The translations under genes were made by a program, and so were the position numbers. The notes below the pieces were generated by a model. That model did not search any database and had not been told where the DNA came from. It saw only the letters and a program-made list of their open reading frames with translations. A stretch of 64,000 bases of DNA from Agrobacterium leguminum (GTDB taxonomy: Bacteria; Pseudomonadota; Alphaproteobacteria; Rhizobiales; Rhizobiaceae), in contig NZ_JADQWB010000008.1 of the NCBI RefSeq assembly GCF_015704895.1, forward strand, positions 166,239 to 230,238, given 5' to 3'. Positions 17,131 to 25,766 of the stretch are shown one piece after another (the stretch's first letter is position 1; each line of letters opens with the position of its first letter).

Positions 17131-17170
17131 CAATCGAGTGATGCTGCCGGGCCTTAACAGGGCCTTGGGA

Positions 17171-17491
17171 TCACGCAGCGGTCTTGCTGCTCTTCTGCGC
17201 CTGGCAGTAAATTTCCTCGAGGGAGGCGAGGATTTTTTTCACGGATTCGGAATTGCTGGAATAGTAGATGGTCTGCGCATCCCGTCGTGTCTTCACCAGC
17301 CGCTGGGCACGCAATTTCGAAAGATGCTGCGAGAGAGCGGACTGGCTGAGACCAACCTGTGAAGCGAGAACACCAACCGGCACTTCCGTATCCACCAGCG
17401 TGCACAAGATCATCAGGCGCTTGGGATTCGCCATGGCTGAGAGCAAGTCTGCAGCGGCGATGCTATGTTCCGACAGAGATTGGTTATCCAT
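17171..17491 (-). CDS. ArsR-family transcriptional regulator, NolR/BigR-like
   Basis: 106 residues. A winged helix: MANPKRLMILCTLVDTEV, then VGVLASQVGLSQSALSQHLSKLR (recognition helix) and LVKTRRDAQTIYYS (wing). It closely resembles the rhizobial NolR group (SALSQHLSKLR, TRRDAQTIYY). Cys30 and Cys96 sit at the places where BigR/SqrR-type sulfide and redox sensors have their paired cysteines, so thiol-based sensing is possible; classical ArsR metal cysteines (ELCVCDL) are absent. It has a long AT-rich upstream region of 540 bases. NolR-like role and redox sensing are both inferences. Confidence 0.88.
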   Translation of the reverse strand: MDNQSLSEHSIAAADLLSAMANPKRLMILCTLVDTEVPVGVLASQVGLSQSALSQHLSKLRAQRLVKTRRDAQTIYYSSNSESVKKILASLEEIYCQAQKSSKTAA

Positions 17492-18031
17492 ACGCTCAAG
17501 TCTCCTGATGACAGTCGAAAAAGACGGTCATGGTGGCTATTATAGGTGTTCCAAAAGGTGTTTTTATAATTCAGTCGATACGTTGTATATACCTAAATCT
17601 TGCTTATATCGTGTCCCTTTCAAAGACTATTCTTCACCGGTTATTTACTTAAAATATTGTGACCAAATTATCAGCTTTTTGCCTGTTTTTTGTCAATTTG
17701 ATGATAAACATATGTATTAGCGGCAGTATTTATAAGCAATAAACGATCAAAAGTTGAGCGCCGAAATCTTGTTACCCAATGCCGGATTTTGAGGCTGCAA
17801 TCTATTACCACCTTAAATTTAGCAGCGAGCTAAAGAATCTAGATTAACTTTGCGCAATTTTCTCTAAGTTTGCAATATGATTTTTATTAGTAATTATTTT
17901 CATGCATAACTTGTGATATCAAAAATATTCTTTGCTACCGTGGGAAGGTATAACTTGCGCCGCGAAGATCATCTGGAAACAGAAAAAGGGCCCTCCATGG
18001 AAGGCCCTTTCTTTTTCAGACAGGCGAATCA
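17492..18031. other. 540-base AT-rich intergenic region
   Basis: Distinctly richer in A/T than its surroundings, especially 17560-17940, with no convincing coding frame. It includes a direct repeat AGGTGTT at 17544-17550 and 17556-17562 (12-base period) upstream of arsR, which might be an operator, and ends in a bidirectional terminator (17983-18016). A plus-strand small RNA ending at that terminator is possible but no promoter is clear. Confidence 0.5.
17983..18016. terminator. Bidirectional Rho-independent terminator
   Basis: AAAGGGCC (17985-17992) pairs with GGCCCTTT (18003-18010) with an inner TCC/GGA stem, and T-runs follow on both strands (CTTTTTC each way). It closes the choXWV operon on the minus strand; on the plus strand it would end any transcript from the AT-rich region. 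Confidence 0.9.
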
Positions 18032-19078
18032 CTATTTTTTGCGGTGACGCGTCAGCCCCGCCACGACTTCATCGGCGGAAATCGTGCCGACGATCGCACC
18101 GTTGTCGACGACGCCGATCGCGCCGGAATGTTTTGACAGCGCATCGAGAATATCGATCAGCGGCGATGAAGGGCGGGCGGTGGCGGCGACTGTCATCTGC
18201 CCGTTGCGTTCGTCCACCCCACGCTTCATCACATCGGCGGCGGTCAGCATGGAGATCGGGTTCATGTTCTGCACGAAATCCGCGACATAGGGCGTGGCAG
18301 GCTGCTTGACGATCTGCTGCGGCGTTCCGCACTGGATGATGCGTCCGCCCTCCATCATGGCGATACGGTTGCCGATGCGGAAGGCCTCGTCCAGATCGTG
18401 GCTGACGAAGAGGATAGTTTTCTTCAGCCGGCTCTGGAATTCCAGAAGCTCATCCTGCAGGCGGCTTCTGATAAGAGGGTCGAGCGCCGAGAATGGCTCG
18501 TCCATCAACAGGATCGGCGCGCCGGTGGCAAAGGCTCTCGCCAGCCCCACACGCTGCTGCATGCCGCCGGAAAGCTCTCCCACCTTGCGGTCAGCCCAGG
18601 CGGAGAGATTGACCAGTTCAAGCTGCTCGGCCACCATGCGCTTGCGCTCGGCTTCCGGCACGCCGGAAAGCTCAAGCCCGAAGCCGACATTATCGGCCAC
18701 ATTGCGCCAGGGCAGAAGGCCGAATTGCTGGAAGACCATGGAGACCGTGTGCATGCGCAGATCGCGCAGCGCTTTCGCCGTCGAGCGATAGGGATCGACA
18801 TAGCCGGTTTTGGTCTTCACGCCGACATTGCCGCGCACCACGGGCGCAAGCCCGTTGACGGCCCTCAGCAGGGTCGACTTGCCCGAACCGGAAAGCCCCA
18901 TGAGCACGAGTATCTCGCCCTCACTCACCGAGAGCGAGGCATTGGCGACGCCGAGAACCAGTCCGGTTTCGGCATTGATCTCGTCACGCGTGCTGCCCTT
19001 GTCGATCAGCGGCAGCGCCGCATCGGGCCGGTCGCCGAAAACGATATCGACATTTCCGAAGATGATGGCGTCACTCAT
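18032..19078 (-). CDS. choV: Choline ABC transporter ATP-binding protein
   Basis: 348 residues. ATPase motifs: Walker A MGLSGSGKST (about 60-69), QQFGLLPW at the Q-loop, signature LSGGMQQRVGLARA, Walker B ILLMDEPFSALDPLIR, and H-loop FVSHDLDEA. A C-terminal CBS-like region (about 275-345, two PIxxxLTAADVM / GVVDNGAIVGTIS modules) is typical of ProV/ChoV. It powers choline uptake with ChoW and ChoX. It overlaps the choW stop by four bases (ATGA), so translation is coupled. Assignment to choline rather than glycine betaine comes from the gene order and ChoX. Confidence 0.9.
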   Translation of the reverse strand: MSDAIIFGNVDIVFGDRPDAALPLIDKGSTRDEINAETGLVLGVANASLSVSEGEILVLMGLSGSGKSTLLRAVNGLAPVVRGNVGVKTKTGYVDPYRSTAKALRDLRMHTVSMVFQQFGLLPWRNVADNVGFGLELSGVPEAERKRMVAEQLELVNLSAWADRKVGELSGGMQQRVGLARAFATGAPILLMDEPFSALDPLIRSRLQDELLEFQSRLKKTILFVSHDLDEAFRIGNRIAMMEGGRIIQCGTPQQIVKQPATPYVADFVQNMNPISMLTAADVMKRGVDERNGQMTVAATARPSSPLIDILDALSKHSGAIGVVDNGAIVGTISADEVVAGLTRHRKK

Positions 19079-19926
19079 AGATCATCCTCCGCGCCGGGAA
19101 GGCGGAAAAGCCGGTCGAGCACGATCGCCAGTATGACGATGCACAGTCCCGCTTCGAAGCCCATGGCGATGTTGACAGTGTTCAGGGCGCGCACCACGGG
19201 TACGCCGAGACCATTGGCGCCGACGAGGGCGGAAATGACCACCATCGACAGCGACAGCATGATCGTCTGGGTAAGGCCGGCCATGATCTGCGGCGCGGCG
19301 AAGGGAAGCTCCACCTTGCGCAATACTTGCGACGGCGTGGCGCCAAAGGCGACGGCCGCCTCCACCAGCGCCGGCGGCGTCGAAACGATGCCGAGGCGGG
19401 TGAGCCGCACGGGAGCCGGAATGGCGAAGATGACGGTGGCGATGAGCCCCGGAACCATGCCGAGACCGAACAGCACCAGCGCCGGGATGAGATAAACGAA
19501 GGTGGGGATGGTCTGCATCAGGTCCAGCACCGGGCGCATGCCGGCATAGATCCATTTGCGCCGCGCCGCCAATATGCCGAGCGGTATGCCGATAATCATG
19601 CACACGGCGCTGGCGGCGATGACGAGCGCCAGCGTTTCCGTCGTCGCCTTCCAGTAGCCCAGATTGATGATGAGCAGCAGGCCGAGCGCGGTGAAGACCG
19701 GCATGCCGACGGAGCGGCGCGTCCAGGCGGAAAGCGCCGTCAGGATCGCCACGATGATGAGCGGATGCGGCGCCTGCAGCACATAAAGCAGGGCGTTGAT
19801 GACGCTTTGGAAAATGAAGGAAAGCCAATCGAAGAAAAAAGCGAGATTGCCGGTCAGCCAGTCAATGGCCTCCTTGGCATATCGGCCGACGGGCAGGCGG
19901 TTTTCAGGAGCGCTGAGCCATTCCAC
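19075..19926 (-). CDS. choW: Choline ABC transporter permease
   Basis: 283 residues if it starts at the GTG at 19926 (VEWLSAPENRLPVGR), which gives the usual ChoW length; the frame is open to an ATG at 20028 but that extension is not conserved-looking. It has six membrane helices and the permease loop GATPSQVLRKVELPFAAPQIMAGL (the EAA motif region that docks to the ATPase). VLDLMQTIPTFVYLIPALVLFG is the ProW/ChoW core. Located between choX (upstream) and choV (downstream, overlapping). Confidence 0.9.
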   Translation of the reverse strand: MEWLSAPENRLPVGRYAKEAIDWLTGNLAFFFDWLSFIFQSVINALLYVLQAPHPLIIVAILTALSAWTRRSVGMPVFTALGLLLIINLGYWKATTETLALVIAASAVCMIIGIPLGILAARRKWIYAGMRPVLDLMQTIPTFVYLIPALVLFGLGMVPGLIATVIFAIPAPVRLTRLGIVSTPPALVEAAVAFGATPSQVLRKVELPFAAPQIMAGLTQTIMLSLSMVVISALVGANGLGVPVVRALNTVNIAMGFEAGLCIVILAIVLDRLFRLPGAEDDL

Positions 19927-20163
19927 GGTAAGAAAAGACCTTTCGTGAACTAAAACAATTCCGGCAAAAGTGCAGAGCGGTTTTGCGTCCGGAATTGCGC
20001 AGACAACAAAGAAATAGAGCATCGTCATCCCGTTTCACCGGGATTGCTCCAATGCAGAAATGACGGCCGGCAGCGGAACTGCCGGACGCGGTGCTGGCGC
20101 ATGACCTTCAATGTCTGAAAATTCACAGGCAAGGTCATGCATGGGCATCGTTATTTCCCGCTG

Positions 20164-20188
20164 ATCCGGCCTGCCGCGCAGGCCGGAT
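20164..20188. repeat. Hairpin in the choX-choW spacer
   Basis: ATCCGGCCTGC, three bases, GCAGGCCGGAT: 11 base pairs, 24 bases downstream of the choX stop within a 285-base gap before choW. No T-run. Such spacer hairpins often protect the upstream part of a transcript and keep the binding protein more abundant than the permease; that role is inferred. Confidence 0.75.
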
Positions 20189-20211
20189 GCAGTCATGCAT
20201 CGTCTTGCGGC

Positions 20212-21165
20212 TTAGAGGCCGAGAGCCTTCTTGGCGGCAGGCAGGGCGTCAGCGCTGCCGTCCTTGGTCTTGACGTTGGCGAGCCAGGGCTCGATCGCCG
20301 TCGGATTGGCCTTCAGCCAGGCGGTTGCAGCCGCCTCGCCCTCAAGGCCGTCATTCAGGATCTTGCCCATGATCTCGTTTTCCATGGGCAGGGAAAATTG
20401 CAGGTTCTTGAGGAAGGCGCCGACATTCGGGCACTCCTCGACGTAACCCTTGCGGACATTGGTATGGATCGTCGCGCCGCCGAGATTGGGGCCGAAGACC
20501 TCGTCGCCGCCGGTCAGATAGGTCAGCTTGAAATTCGCATTCATGGGATGCGGTTCCCAGCCTAGGAAGACGATGGGCTCGCCGGATTTTTCAGCGCGGG
20601 CCACCTGGGAGAGCATGCCCTGTTCGGACGACTCGACCACCTCGAATGACTTCAGACCGAAACTGTCCTTGGCCACCATGTCGAGAATCAGGCGATTGCC
20701 GTCATTGCCCGGCTCGATACCATAGATCTTGCCGCCGAGATCGGCGCTGTGGGCGGCGATGTCCTTGAAATCCTTGATGCCGAGTTCGGCGCCCTTGGCG
20801 TTGGTCGCCAGCGTGTATTTCGCGCCGGTCAGGTTTTCCCGAAGCGTCTCGACGGATTTGTCTTCGCGATAGGGCGCGATATCGCCTTCCATGGTCGGCA
20901 TCCAGTTGCCGAGGAAGACGTCGATGTCCTTGTTTTTCAGGGATGTGTAGGTAACGGGTACGGAGAGAAGCTTGACGTCGGTTTCATAGCCGAGGCTTTT
21001 CAGAAGCACGGTGGCGGTGGCCGTCGTGGCGGTGATGTCGGTCCAGCCCACATCGGAAAAGCGCACTGTGCCACAGCTTGCCGGCTCCGCAGCACCGGCC
21101 GCACTGAACGTCATGGAGGAGATTGCTGCGGCCAAGGCCAGACAGCGGCTTCTATTTGCAAACAT
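20212..21165 (-). CDS. choX: Choline-binding periplasmic protein
   Basis: 317 residues from the ATG at 21165 (GGGAG upstream). Signal peptide with cut after GAAEPA region near residue 26. The mature part is an OpuAC-type binding protein: [52 protein letters not shown] and [11 protein letters not shown]. The tryptophans in GWTD, GNWMP and GWEPH are the aromatic box that holds quaternary ammonium groups in ChoX. First gene of the choXWV operon; its transcript is separated from choW by a hairpin. Confidence 0.92.
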   Translation of the reverse strand: MFANRSRCLALAAAISSMTFSAAGAAEPASCGTVRFSDVGWTDITATTATATVLLKSLGYETDVKLLSVPVTYTSLKNKDIDVFLGNWMPTMEGDIAPYREDKSVETLRENLTGAKYTLATNAKGAELGIKDFKDIAAHSADLGGKIYGIEPGNDGNRLILDMVAKDSFGLKSFEVVESSEQGMLSQVARAEKSGEPIVFLGWEPHPMNANFKLTYLTGGDEVFGPNLGGATIHTNVRKGYVEECPNVGAFLKNLQFSLPMENEIMGKILNDGLEGEAAATAWLKANPTAIEPWLANVKTKDGSADALPAAKKALGL

Positions 21166-21501
21166 ATGGCTTGCTCCCTGTTTTTTCGTTCCCTTGCCAT
21201 TATCAATATCTGCCGGACACAATCAACTCGCGCGCATTTGCGTGCTTTGGCGCACCGTTTGCGACAAAATCGTGAAAATCGCCGGCTTTCAACGCCCGAA
21301 TGCGACAAACAGCCCGGTTGCGGAAATCTGTGTTTTTCCCGCTGCGGCACTTTTCAATCCGCTTCTTCGCCGTCAAAAGACGCTGGCTGCTGCATCGGCA
21401 TAAACGACAATCGGCTCTGTGAGTCGCGATGTGCCGATTCAACAGGTTGGAGCATTGTTAAGAAGCGTCCGAAGGACGCAAGGGCGCTCCGGGAGTGGAT
21501 A
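21166..21501. other. Divergent intergenic region choX / tdk
   Basis: 336 bases with no convincing gene; the reading frame of tdk stays open through much of it and beyond on the plus strand, but without start signals. It must hold the choX promoter (minus) and the tdk promoter (plus). A small hairpin GCGTCC-GAA-GGACGC lies at 21465-21479, just before tdk. No clear BetI-type operator was recognised. Confidence 0.5.
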
Positions 21502-22083
21502 ATGGCAAAACTCTATTTCAATTATTCGACGATGAATGCCGGCAAATCGACCATGCTGCTGCAGGCGTCCTACAATTATCAGGAGCGCGGCATGCGCACA
21601 CTGATCTTCACGGCCGCCTTTGACGACCGGGCCGGCGTCGGCCGTGTCGCCTCGCGCATCGGCCTCTCCTCCGACGCCCTGACCTTCGATGACAATACCG
21701 ACCTGTTCGCCGAGGTATCGGCCCTCACTGCCGAAGCGCCGGTCGCCTGCGTTTTCATCGATGAAGCCAACTTTCTCTCCGAACACCATGTCTGGCAGCT
21801 TGCCGACATTGTCGACAGGCTGAACATCCCGGTCATGACCTATGGCCTGCGCACGGATTTTCAGGGAAAGCTTTTCCCCGCCTCGAAAGAACTGCTCGCC
21901 ATTGCCGACGAGCTTCGCGAAATCCGCACCATCTGCCATTGCGGCCGCAAGGCGACGATGGTGGCCCGCTTCGACAATGAAGGAAAGGTCGTGACGGAAG
22001 GCGCGCAGATCGATGTCGGCGGCAACGAGAAATATGTTTCCTTCTGCCGCCGCCACTGGGTGGAGACGTTCAAGGGCGAGTGA
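21502..22083 (+). CDS. tdk: Thymidine kinase
   Basis: 193 residues. P-loop STMNAGKST (residues 9-17), [15 protein letters not shown] with the catalytic DE pair, and [15 protein letters not shown] (the lasso region that holds thymidine). A zinc site is formed by CHCGRKATM (two Cys) and FCRRHW (Cys plus His). This is the type II enzyme of thymidine salvage in the cytosol. The frame is open far upstream, but the ATG at 21502 follows GGGAGTGGATA and gives the family length. Standalone gene. Confidence 0.96.
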   Translation: MAKLYFNYSTMNAGKSTMLLQASYNYQERGMRTLIFTAAFDDRAGVGRVASRIGLSSDALTFDDNTDLFAEVSALTAEAPVACVFIDEANFLSEHHVWQLADIVDRLNIPVMTYGLRTDFQGKLFPASKELLAIADELREIRTICHCGRKATMVARFDNEGKVVTEGAQIDVGGNEKYVSFCRRHWVETFKGE

Positions 22084-22196
22084 ACATCTGCGTCCGGTTG
22101 CCGCATTTGATTTTCCGCAAAGATGGCTCCCCCGCTCCTGGGCTAAGACGACGGCGACACATTCGCGTGGATGTGCTTTCTCTCAGGAGCAAAACT

Positions 22197-22649
22197 ATGC
22201 AGAACAGAACTGCCAAATTCGCCGGCCTCGCCATTCTCGCAGGTCTTTTCGCCTTTCCCGCCCTTGCTGCCGAAATCGAAGTGAAGATGCTCAACAAGGG
22301 CAGCGACGGTCAGGCGATGGTCTTCGAGCCCGCAACCGTCAAGGCCGCCGTCGGCGACGTCATCACCTTCGTCCCGGTCGACAAGGGCCATGATGCGGCA
22401 GCCGTGAAGGACATGATCCCCGAGGGTGTCGCAGACTTCAAGGGCAAGATGAACGAGACGGTGAAGTTGACGGTCGAGAAGGAAGGCGCCTACGTCGTCA
22501 AATGCACACCGCATCTCGGCATGGGCATGATCGCGCTCGTTGTCGTCGGCGATGCCGCGCCGGCCAATCTCGACGCCGTCAAGAACGGCAAACTGCCGAA
22601 AAAGGCGCGCGACCGGCTGAACGACGAGATCGCCAAGCTCGGCCTCTAG
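22197..22649 (+). CDS. Pseudoazurin (type 1 copper electron carrier)
   Basis: 150 residues with a signal peptide cut after ALAA (about residue 24). The mature protein begins EIEVKMLNKG and carries the blue-copper ligands: the first His in DKGHDAAAV, then VVKCTPHLGMGM giving Cys, His and Met. Pseudoazurin is a periplasmic electron donor, mostly to nitrite reductase NirK or nitrous oxide reductase. No denitrification genes are adjacent here, although nnrU is present at 44.4 kb. CAGGAG precedes the ATG at 22197; upstream ATG codons in frame lack a ribosome site. Confidence 0.93.
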   Translation: MQNRTAKFAGLAILAGLFAFPALAAEIEVKMLNKGSDGQAMVFEPATVKAAVGDVITFVPVDKGHDAAAVKDMIPEGVADFKGKMNETVKLTVEKEGAYVVKCTPHLGMGMIALVVVGDAAPANLDAVKNGKLPKKARDRLNDEIAKLGL

Positions 22650-22887
22650 GCGCATATCCCTTCGGTTCCGCGGCGGCTGTTGCTCCACAATCGGTGTGGA
22701 AAGCCATAATGGCCGGCGCGGACCGCAGGTTGAGAAAAGTTTCGCAATCATGTTGTATCCCGGTTGACCGGGACATATCTGGAAGACAGTAAATGACCGC
22801 GGTTTATACGAAGCGCCGAAGGGTGCGGGCGGGCCGCGTGTTTTTCTTCCGGCGTCCAGCCCCACGGGCAGAGGAGACTATGACGAC

Positions 22888-24039
22888 ATGATCGACCGGA
22901 TCACCGCTTTGATTCAGGCAGCCTTCAGCGCCATCGGCAGGGCCGCCGGTCTTCTCGTCGCCTGGCTTCTGTGGCCCTTCATGGCCGCCCACGGCTGGTA
23001 CAGCGGCCGCAACTGGCTCATCAAGGGCCCCATCGCCCTCATCGTCATTCTTCTTGCCGGCTTTTACGGATATTTCATCTGGCAAACCCAGGTCTGGACG
23101 AATTTCGACCCGGATTACGTCGCGCGCTACAAGCTTGAAGAGCGCACCGTGCCTGCCGGGCAGGAATTGCCCGCCGCCGCCCCGGCGGGTGGCGCAACGG
23201 GTGCCGCCGCAAACACATCCGCGCCGGTCTGCCAGCGTTCGGCCATCGTCGACGCGGCCGCCGATCTCACCGATTTCAACGTCAACCAGAACGCATGGAT
23301 TTCCTCCATGCTGCTCTATCGTCTCGGCCTTTTCGGCATGGACTGGGACAGCACGCCGTTTCTGGACAACAAGGCGTCTTTCCAGCGCGGCGTAAACCAG
23401 GCCGTGCGCCGCACCTCGGTGGAACTGGTGGATACGCTCGGCCGCGTGCGCGGAACCTCCGGCATCAACAACAATCTTCAGGAAGCGCGCGGGAACATGC
23501 AGTTCAGCGAATATTCCTGGTATTTCGGTCTCGATCCCTTCGGCCCGAAGACGCCGACGCCGGCCTATTATCGCGCCGCCATCCGCAGCTTCCAGGCCTT
23601 CAACGGCGAACTTACCGCCTGCAAGGCCGTCTTCGATACCCGCGCCGACAACCTCATCCAGTTCATCGACCGTATCGCCGGCGATATCGGCTCCACGTCT
23701 GCAATTCTGCGCGAGCGTTCGGAAAACTATAATGGCGGCTGGTTCGATACGCGCGCCGACGACCGCTTCTGGTTCGCTTATGGCCAGCTCTACGGCTATT
23801 ACGGCGTGCTTTCCGCCGCCGGATCGGACTTCGCACAGGTCATCCGCGAGCGTAACCTGACCAACCTTTGGAACGACACGCTGTTGCAGACCCGCGCCGC
23901 CCTGCGCATTCAGCCGGCGATCATTTCCAATGGTGAGGAAAGCGGCTGGATCATGCCCTCGCACCTCGCCACCATGGGATTTTACGTTTTGCGGGTTCGC
24001 TCTAATCTCGTCGAGCTTCGCTCGGTTCTCGACCGGTAA
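22888..24039 (+). CDS. DUF2333 family membrane-anchored protein
   Basis: 383 residues. A hydrophobic helix at about residues 46-68 (GPIALIVILLAGFYGYFIW) anchors it in the inner membrane after a short N-terminal segment that is itself amphipathic; the remainder (about 70-383) is predicted periplasmic and soluble, with an Ala/Pro-rich linker (about 90-115), and ends VLRVRSNLVELRSVLDR. The family occurs widely in proteobacteria without known role. AGAGGAGAC precedes the ATG. It converges with the LuxR gene. Confidence 0.82.
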   Translation: MIDRITALIQAAFSAIGRAAGLLVAWLLWPFMAAHGWYSGRNWLIKGPIALIVILLAGFYGYFIWQTQVWTNFDPDYVARYKLEERTVPAGQELPAAAPAGGATGAAANTSAPVCQRSAIVDAAADLTDFNVNQNAWISSMLLYRLGLFGMDWDSTPFLDNKASFQRGVNQAVRRTSVELVDTLGRVRGTSGINNNLQEARGNMQFSEYSWYFGLDPFGPKTPTPAYYRAAIRSFQAFNGELTACKAVFDTRADNLIQFIDRIAGDIGSTSAILRERSENYNGGWFDTRADDRFWFAYGQLYGYYGVLSAAGSDFAQVIRERNLTNLWNDTLLQTRAALRIQPAIISNGEESGWIMPSHLATMGFYVLRVRSNLVELRSVLDR

Positions 24040-24069
24040 AGCGAGGCCTGCCGGGAACGACAGGGTCGA

Positions 24070-24786
24070 TCAGTCTATCAGGCCAAGGCGTATGGTCTTG
24101 GCCACCAGCTGGGTGCGGTTGACGCAGTCGAGCTTGCGGATGGCGTTGTTCATATAGGCATTGACGGTATGTTCCGAGATGGACAGAAGCTCGGCGATCT
24201 CCACGGAGGTCTTTCCCTGCGCCGTCCAGCGCACGACGTCTAGTTCCCGCTTCGTCAGCGGCGATGGACCTTTTGAGTTGGTGCGGCAAAGCCGGTCATA
24301 AACCTCCAGCGCATGCAGCACGATCATGCCCAGCTCGTTGAGCGCGGCTTGCGGCAGGATATCGCGATCGCCCGCGAAATTCATCAGATGCCGGTTGCCG
24401 TACATGCCGTGCACCGGCACCATCAGACCGGCCGTAATGCCCATGCTGCTCAGCGAGGCTGCCGCATCCACCAGCGGTCCGCAGGCAATATCCGGATCCT
24501 GCAGCGACCAATATTGCGGCATCATCGATGACGCGCCGCGCTTGATGACGGGACAGTCCCCAAGCGCGCCGTCCCTGGTCATCGCATTCACGACCCAGAT
24601 CGGCAGGCTGCTTTCGACAACTGTCGGCAAGGCATAGGCATTCTGGCCGCCGGGTAACCGCAAAAGGGTCACATAGGCATAACCGAAGGCGCGCATCACT
24701 TCCCGCAGCGCCTCCAGCCATTGGGATTTGTCGGCCGCAGCCGACAGATCGTCGCAAAGTCTGGCCTGACGCTCCGTCTTCACCAT
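24070..24786 (-). CDS. LuxR-family transcriptional regulator, orphan
   Basis: 238 residues. The C-terminal helix-turn-helix is complete: SPLTKRELDVVRWTAQGKTS followed by VEIAELLSISEHTVNAYMNN. The N-terminal 160 residues resemble an autoinducer-binding-type domain (GYAYVTLLRLPG, a GDCPV segment where acyl-homoserine-lactone receptors have a DP, and a hydrophobic GITAGLMVPVHG core), but the ligand residues cannot be confirmed by eye. No luxI-type synthase is nearby, so it is a solo regulator. Target genes unknown; it converges with the DUF2333 gene. Confidence 0.85.
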   Translation of the reverse strand: MVKTERQARLCDDLSAAADKSQWLEALREVMRAFGYAYVTLLRLPGGQNAYALPTVVESSLPIWVVNAMTRDGALGDCPVIKRGASSMMPQYWSLQDPDIACGPLVDAAASLSSMGITAGLMVPVHGMYGNRHLMNFAGDRDILPQAALNELGMIVLHALEVYDRLCRTNSKGPSPLTKRELDVVRWTAQGKTSVEIAELLSISEHTVNAYMNNAIRKLDCVNRTQLVAKTIRLGLID

Positions 24787-24886
24787 TCACGCACCCTCGA
24801 CACGCCGGGACGTAGCGCCCGGAGCGAGAAACATGCGGCATGGCCAGAACGGGGTTGCGACCTTCATATCGGCTGGACCATCCTGA

Positions 24887-25408
24887 TCAAAGCACCGGCT
24901 TTTCGGATTTGTCCTTCGGCTTGGCCATCAGTTTTTCCAGGAAACCGAGCATGACCGCCGAGACGACAAAAGCCAGATGGATGATGGTGAACCACATCAG
25001 CTTGCTGTCCGAATATTGACTGGCGTTGAGGAAGATTTGCAGCAGGTGGATCGACGAGATCGCCACGATCGACGACGCGACCTTGATTTTCAGGCTGCCG
25101 GAATCGAGCTTGCCCAGAAAGGAAACCTCGGCATCGGCATCGTCGAAGCGGCTGACGAAGTTCTCGTAACCGGAAATCATCACCATGACGATCAGACTGG
25201 CGACCAGCGCCGCATCGATCAGACCCAGCATGGCGAGGATCATGTCCGCTTCGTCGTAGGTGAAAACGTTCTTCGCAACTTTCAGAAACTTGAGCGCGAA
25301 GGAAAATGCATAAACCGCCAGCGCCGCGACGAGCCCGAGATAAAAAACGACGAGCAGCCAGCGGCTGGAGAGGATGATCCGCTCGACGAGCAGTTCAAGA
25401 GACTTCAT
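24887..25408 (-). CDS. YqhA/UPF0114-family inner-membrane protein
   Basis: 173 residues with four hydrophobic helices (about 12-34, 55-80, 110-127 and 138-160), matching the UPF0114 pattern: a short basic/acidic start (ERIILSSRWLLVVFYLGLVAAL), then DAALVASLIVMVMISGYENFVSRFD and LGKLDSGSLKIKVASSIVAISSIHLL. Function unknown in any organism. It is alone on the minus strand, facing the heme-receptor promoter region across 358 bases. Confidence 0.88.
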   Translation of the reverse strand: MKSLELLVERIILSSRWLLVVFYLGLVAALAVYAFSFALKFLKVAKNVFTYDEADMILAMLGLIDAALVASLIVMVMISGYENFVSRFDDADAEVSFLGKLDSGSLKIKVASSIVAISSIHLLQIFLNASQYSDSKLMWFTIIHLAFVVSAVMLGFLEKLMAKPKDKSEKPVL

Positions 25409-25603
25409 TTCCGTATCCGATTAATAATCTGTTTATTGTTGGGGCATGGTTTGTTTCGCCATGTAAACTGGCTGCGAATATCCTAGCAAGCGGCAATGTC
25501 GGGACTTTGACCGTACCGTGGCGTTTTCACACCCCATTCGCCAGTCAGGTTCGAGAGCGGATAAGCGTCATATTTTTGCAACATACTGTTATGCTTTAAA
25601 ACA

Positions 25604-25645
25604 TGATGCAAAAAGTCATATATAATATGTTGACAGTTATCGTCA
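25604..25645 (+). promoter_or_regulatory. Tandem iron-responsive (IRO/RirA-type) boxes around a -10 element
   Basis: Two exact TGA-N9-TCA motifs, 25604-25618 and 25631-25645, start 27 bases apart and flank TATAAT (25621-25626). TGA-N9-TCA is the IRO box bound by RirA in Rhizobium and Agrobacterium. Placement over the promoter of a TonB-dependent receptor fits repression when iron is sufficient. The core is degenerate, but two perfect copies at this spot are unlikely to be chance. Confidence 0.75.
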
Positions 25646-25711
25646 TGTTTTTTAGTCCTCGCTCATCGGCTCGCCCGTAACAATCAAAACAGTTTCAGCC
25701 GCGGCGGCAAG

Positions 25712-25735
25712 CGCGGCGTGCTTTCGCACGCCGTG
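25712..25735 (+). promoter_or_regulatory. Leader hairpin before the receptor gene
   Basis: CGGCGTGC, loop TTTC, GCACGCCG, extended by two more pairs. It lies about 20 bases before the GGGGG ribosome site of the TonB-dependent receptor and could affect translation or message stability. No known riboswitch class is recognised. Confidence 0.45.
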
Positions 25736-25766
25736 GCCCATTCGCGCGCCTACCTGGGGGTACTTA

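Larger units (their letters stand above)
25409..25766. other. 358-base divergent regulatory region (YqhA / outer-membrane receptor)
   Basis: Contains no convincing gene. It holds the tandem iron boxes at 25604-25645, a TATAAT at 25621-25626 and a leader hairpin at 25712-25735 with the receptor's ribosome site just after it. The segment 25560-25660 is AT-rich. Confidence 0.6.

Noticed and set aside
17268..17720. Plus-strand frame across arsR and into the AT-rich region
   Set aside because: No ribosome site or family pattern; the first part is antisense to arsR.
20749..21501. Plus-strand extension of the tdk frame far upstream over choX
   Set aside because: Overlaps choX and lacks starts or similarity; the ATG at 21502 has a ribosome site and gives a normal thymidine kinase.
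25628..25681. Short frame (about 17 codons) in the receptor leader starting at ATGTTGACAG
   Set aside because: It overlaps the second iron box and the likely transcription start, so it would not be in the mRNA as a whole.
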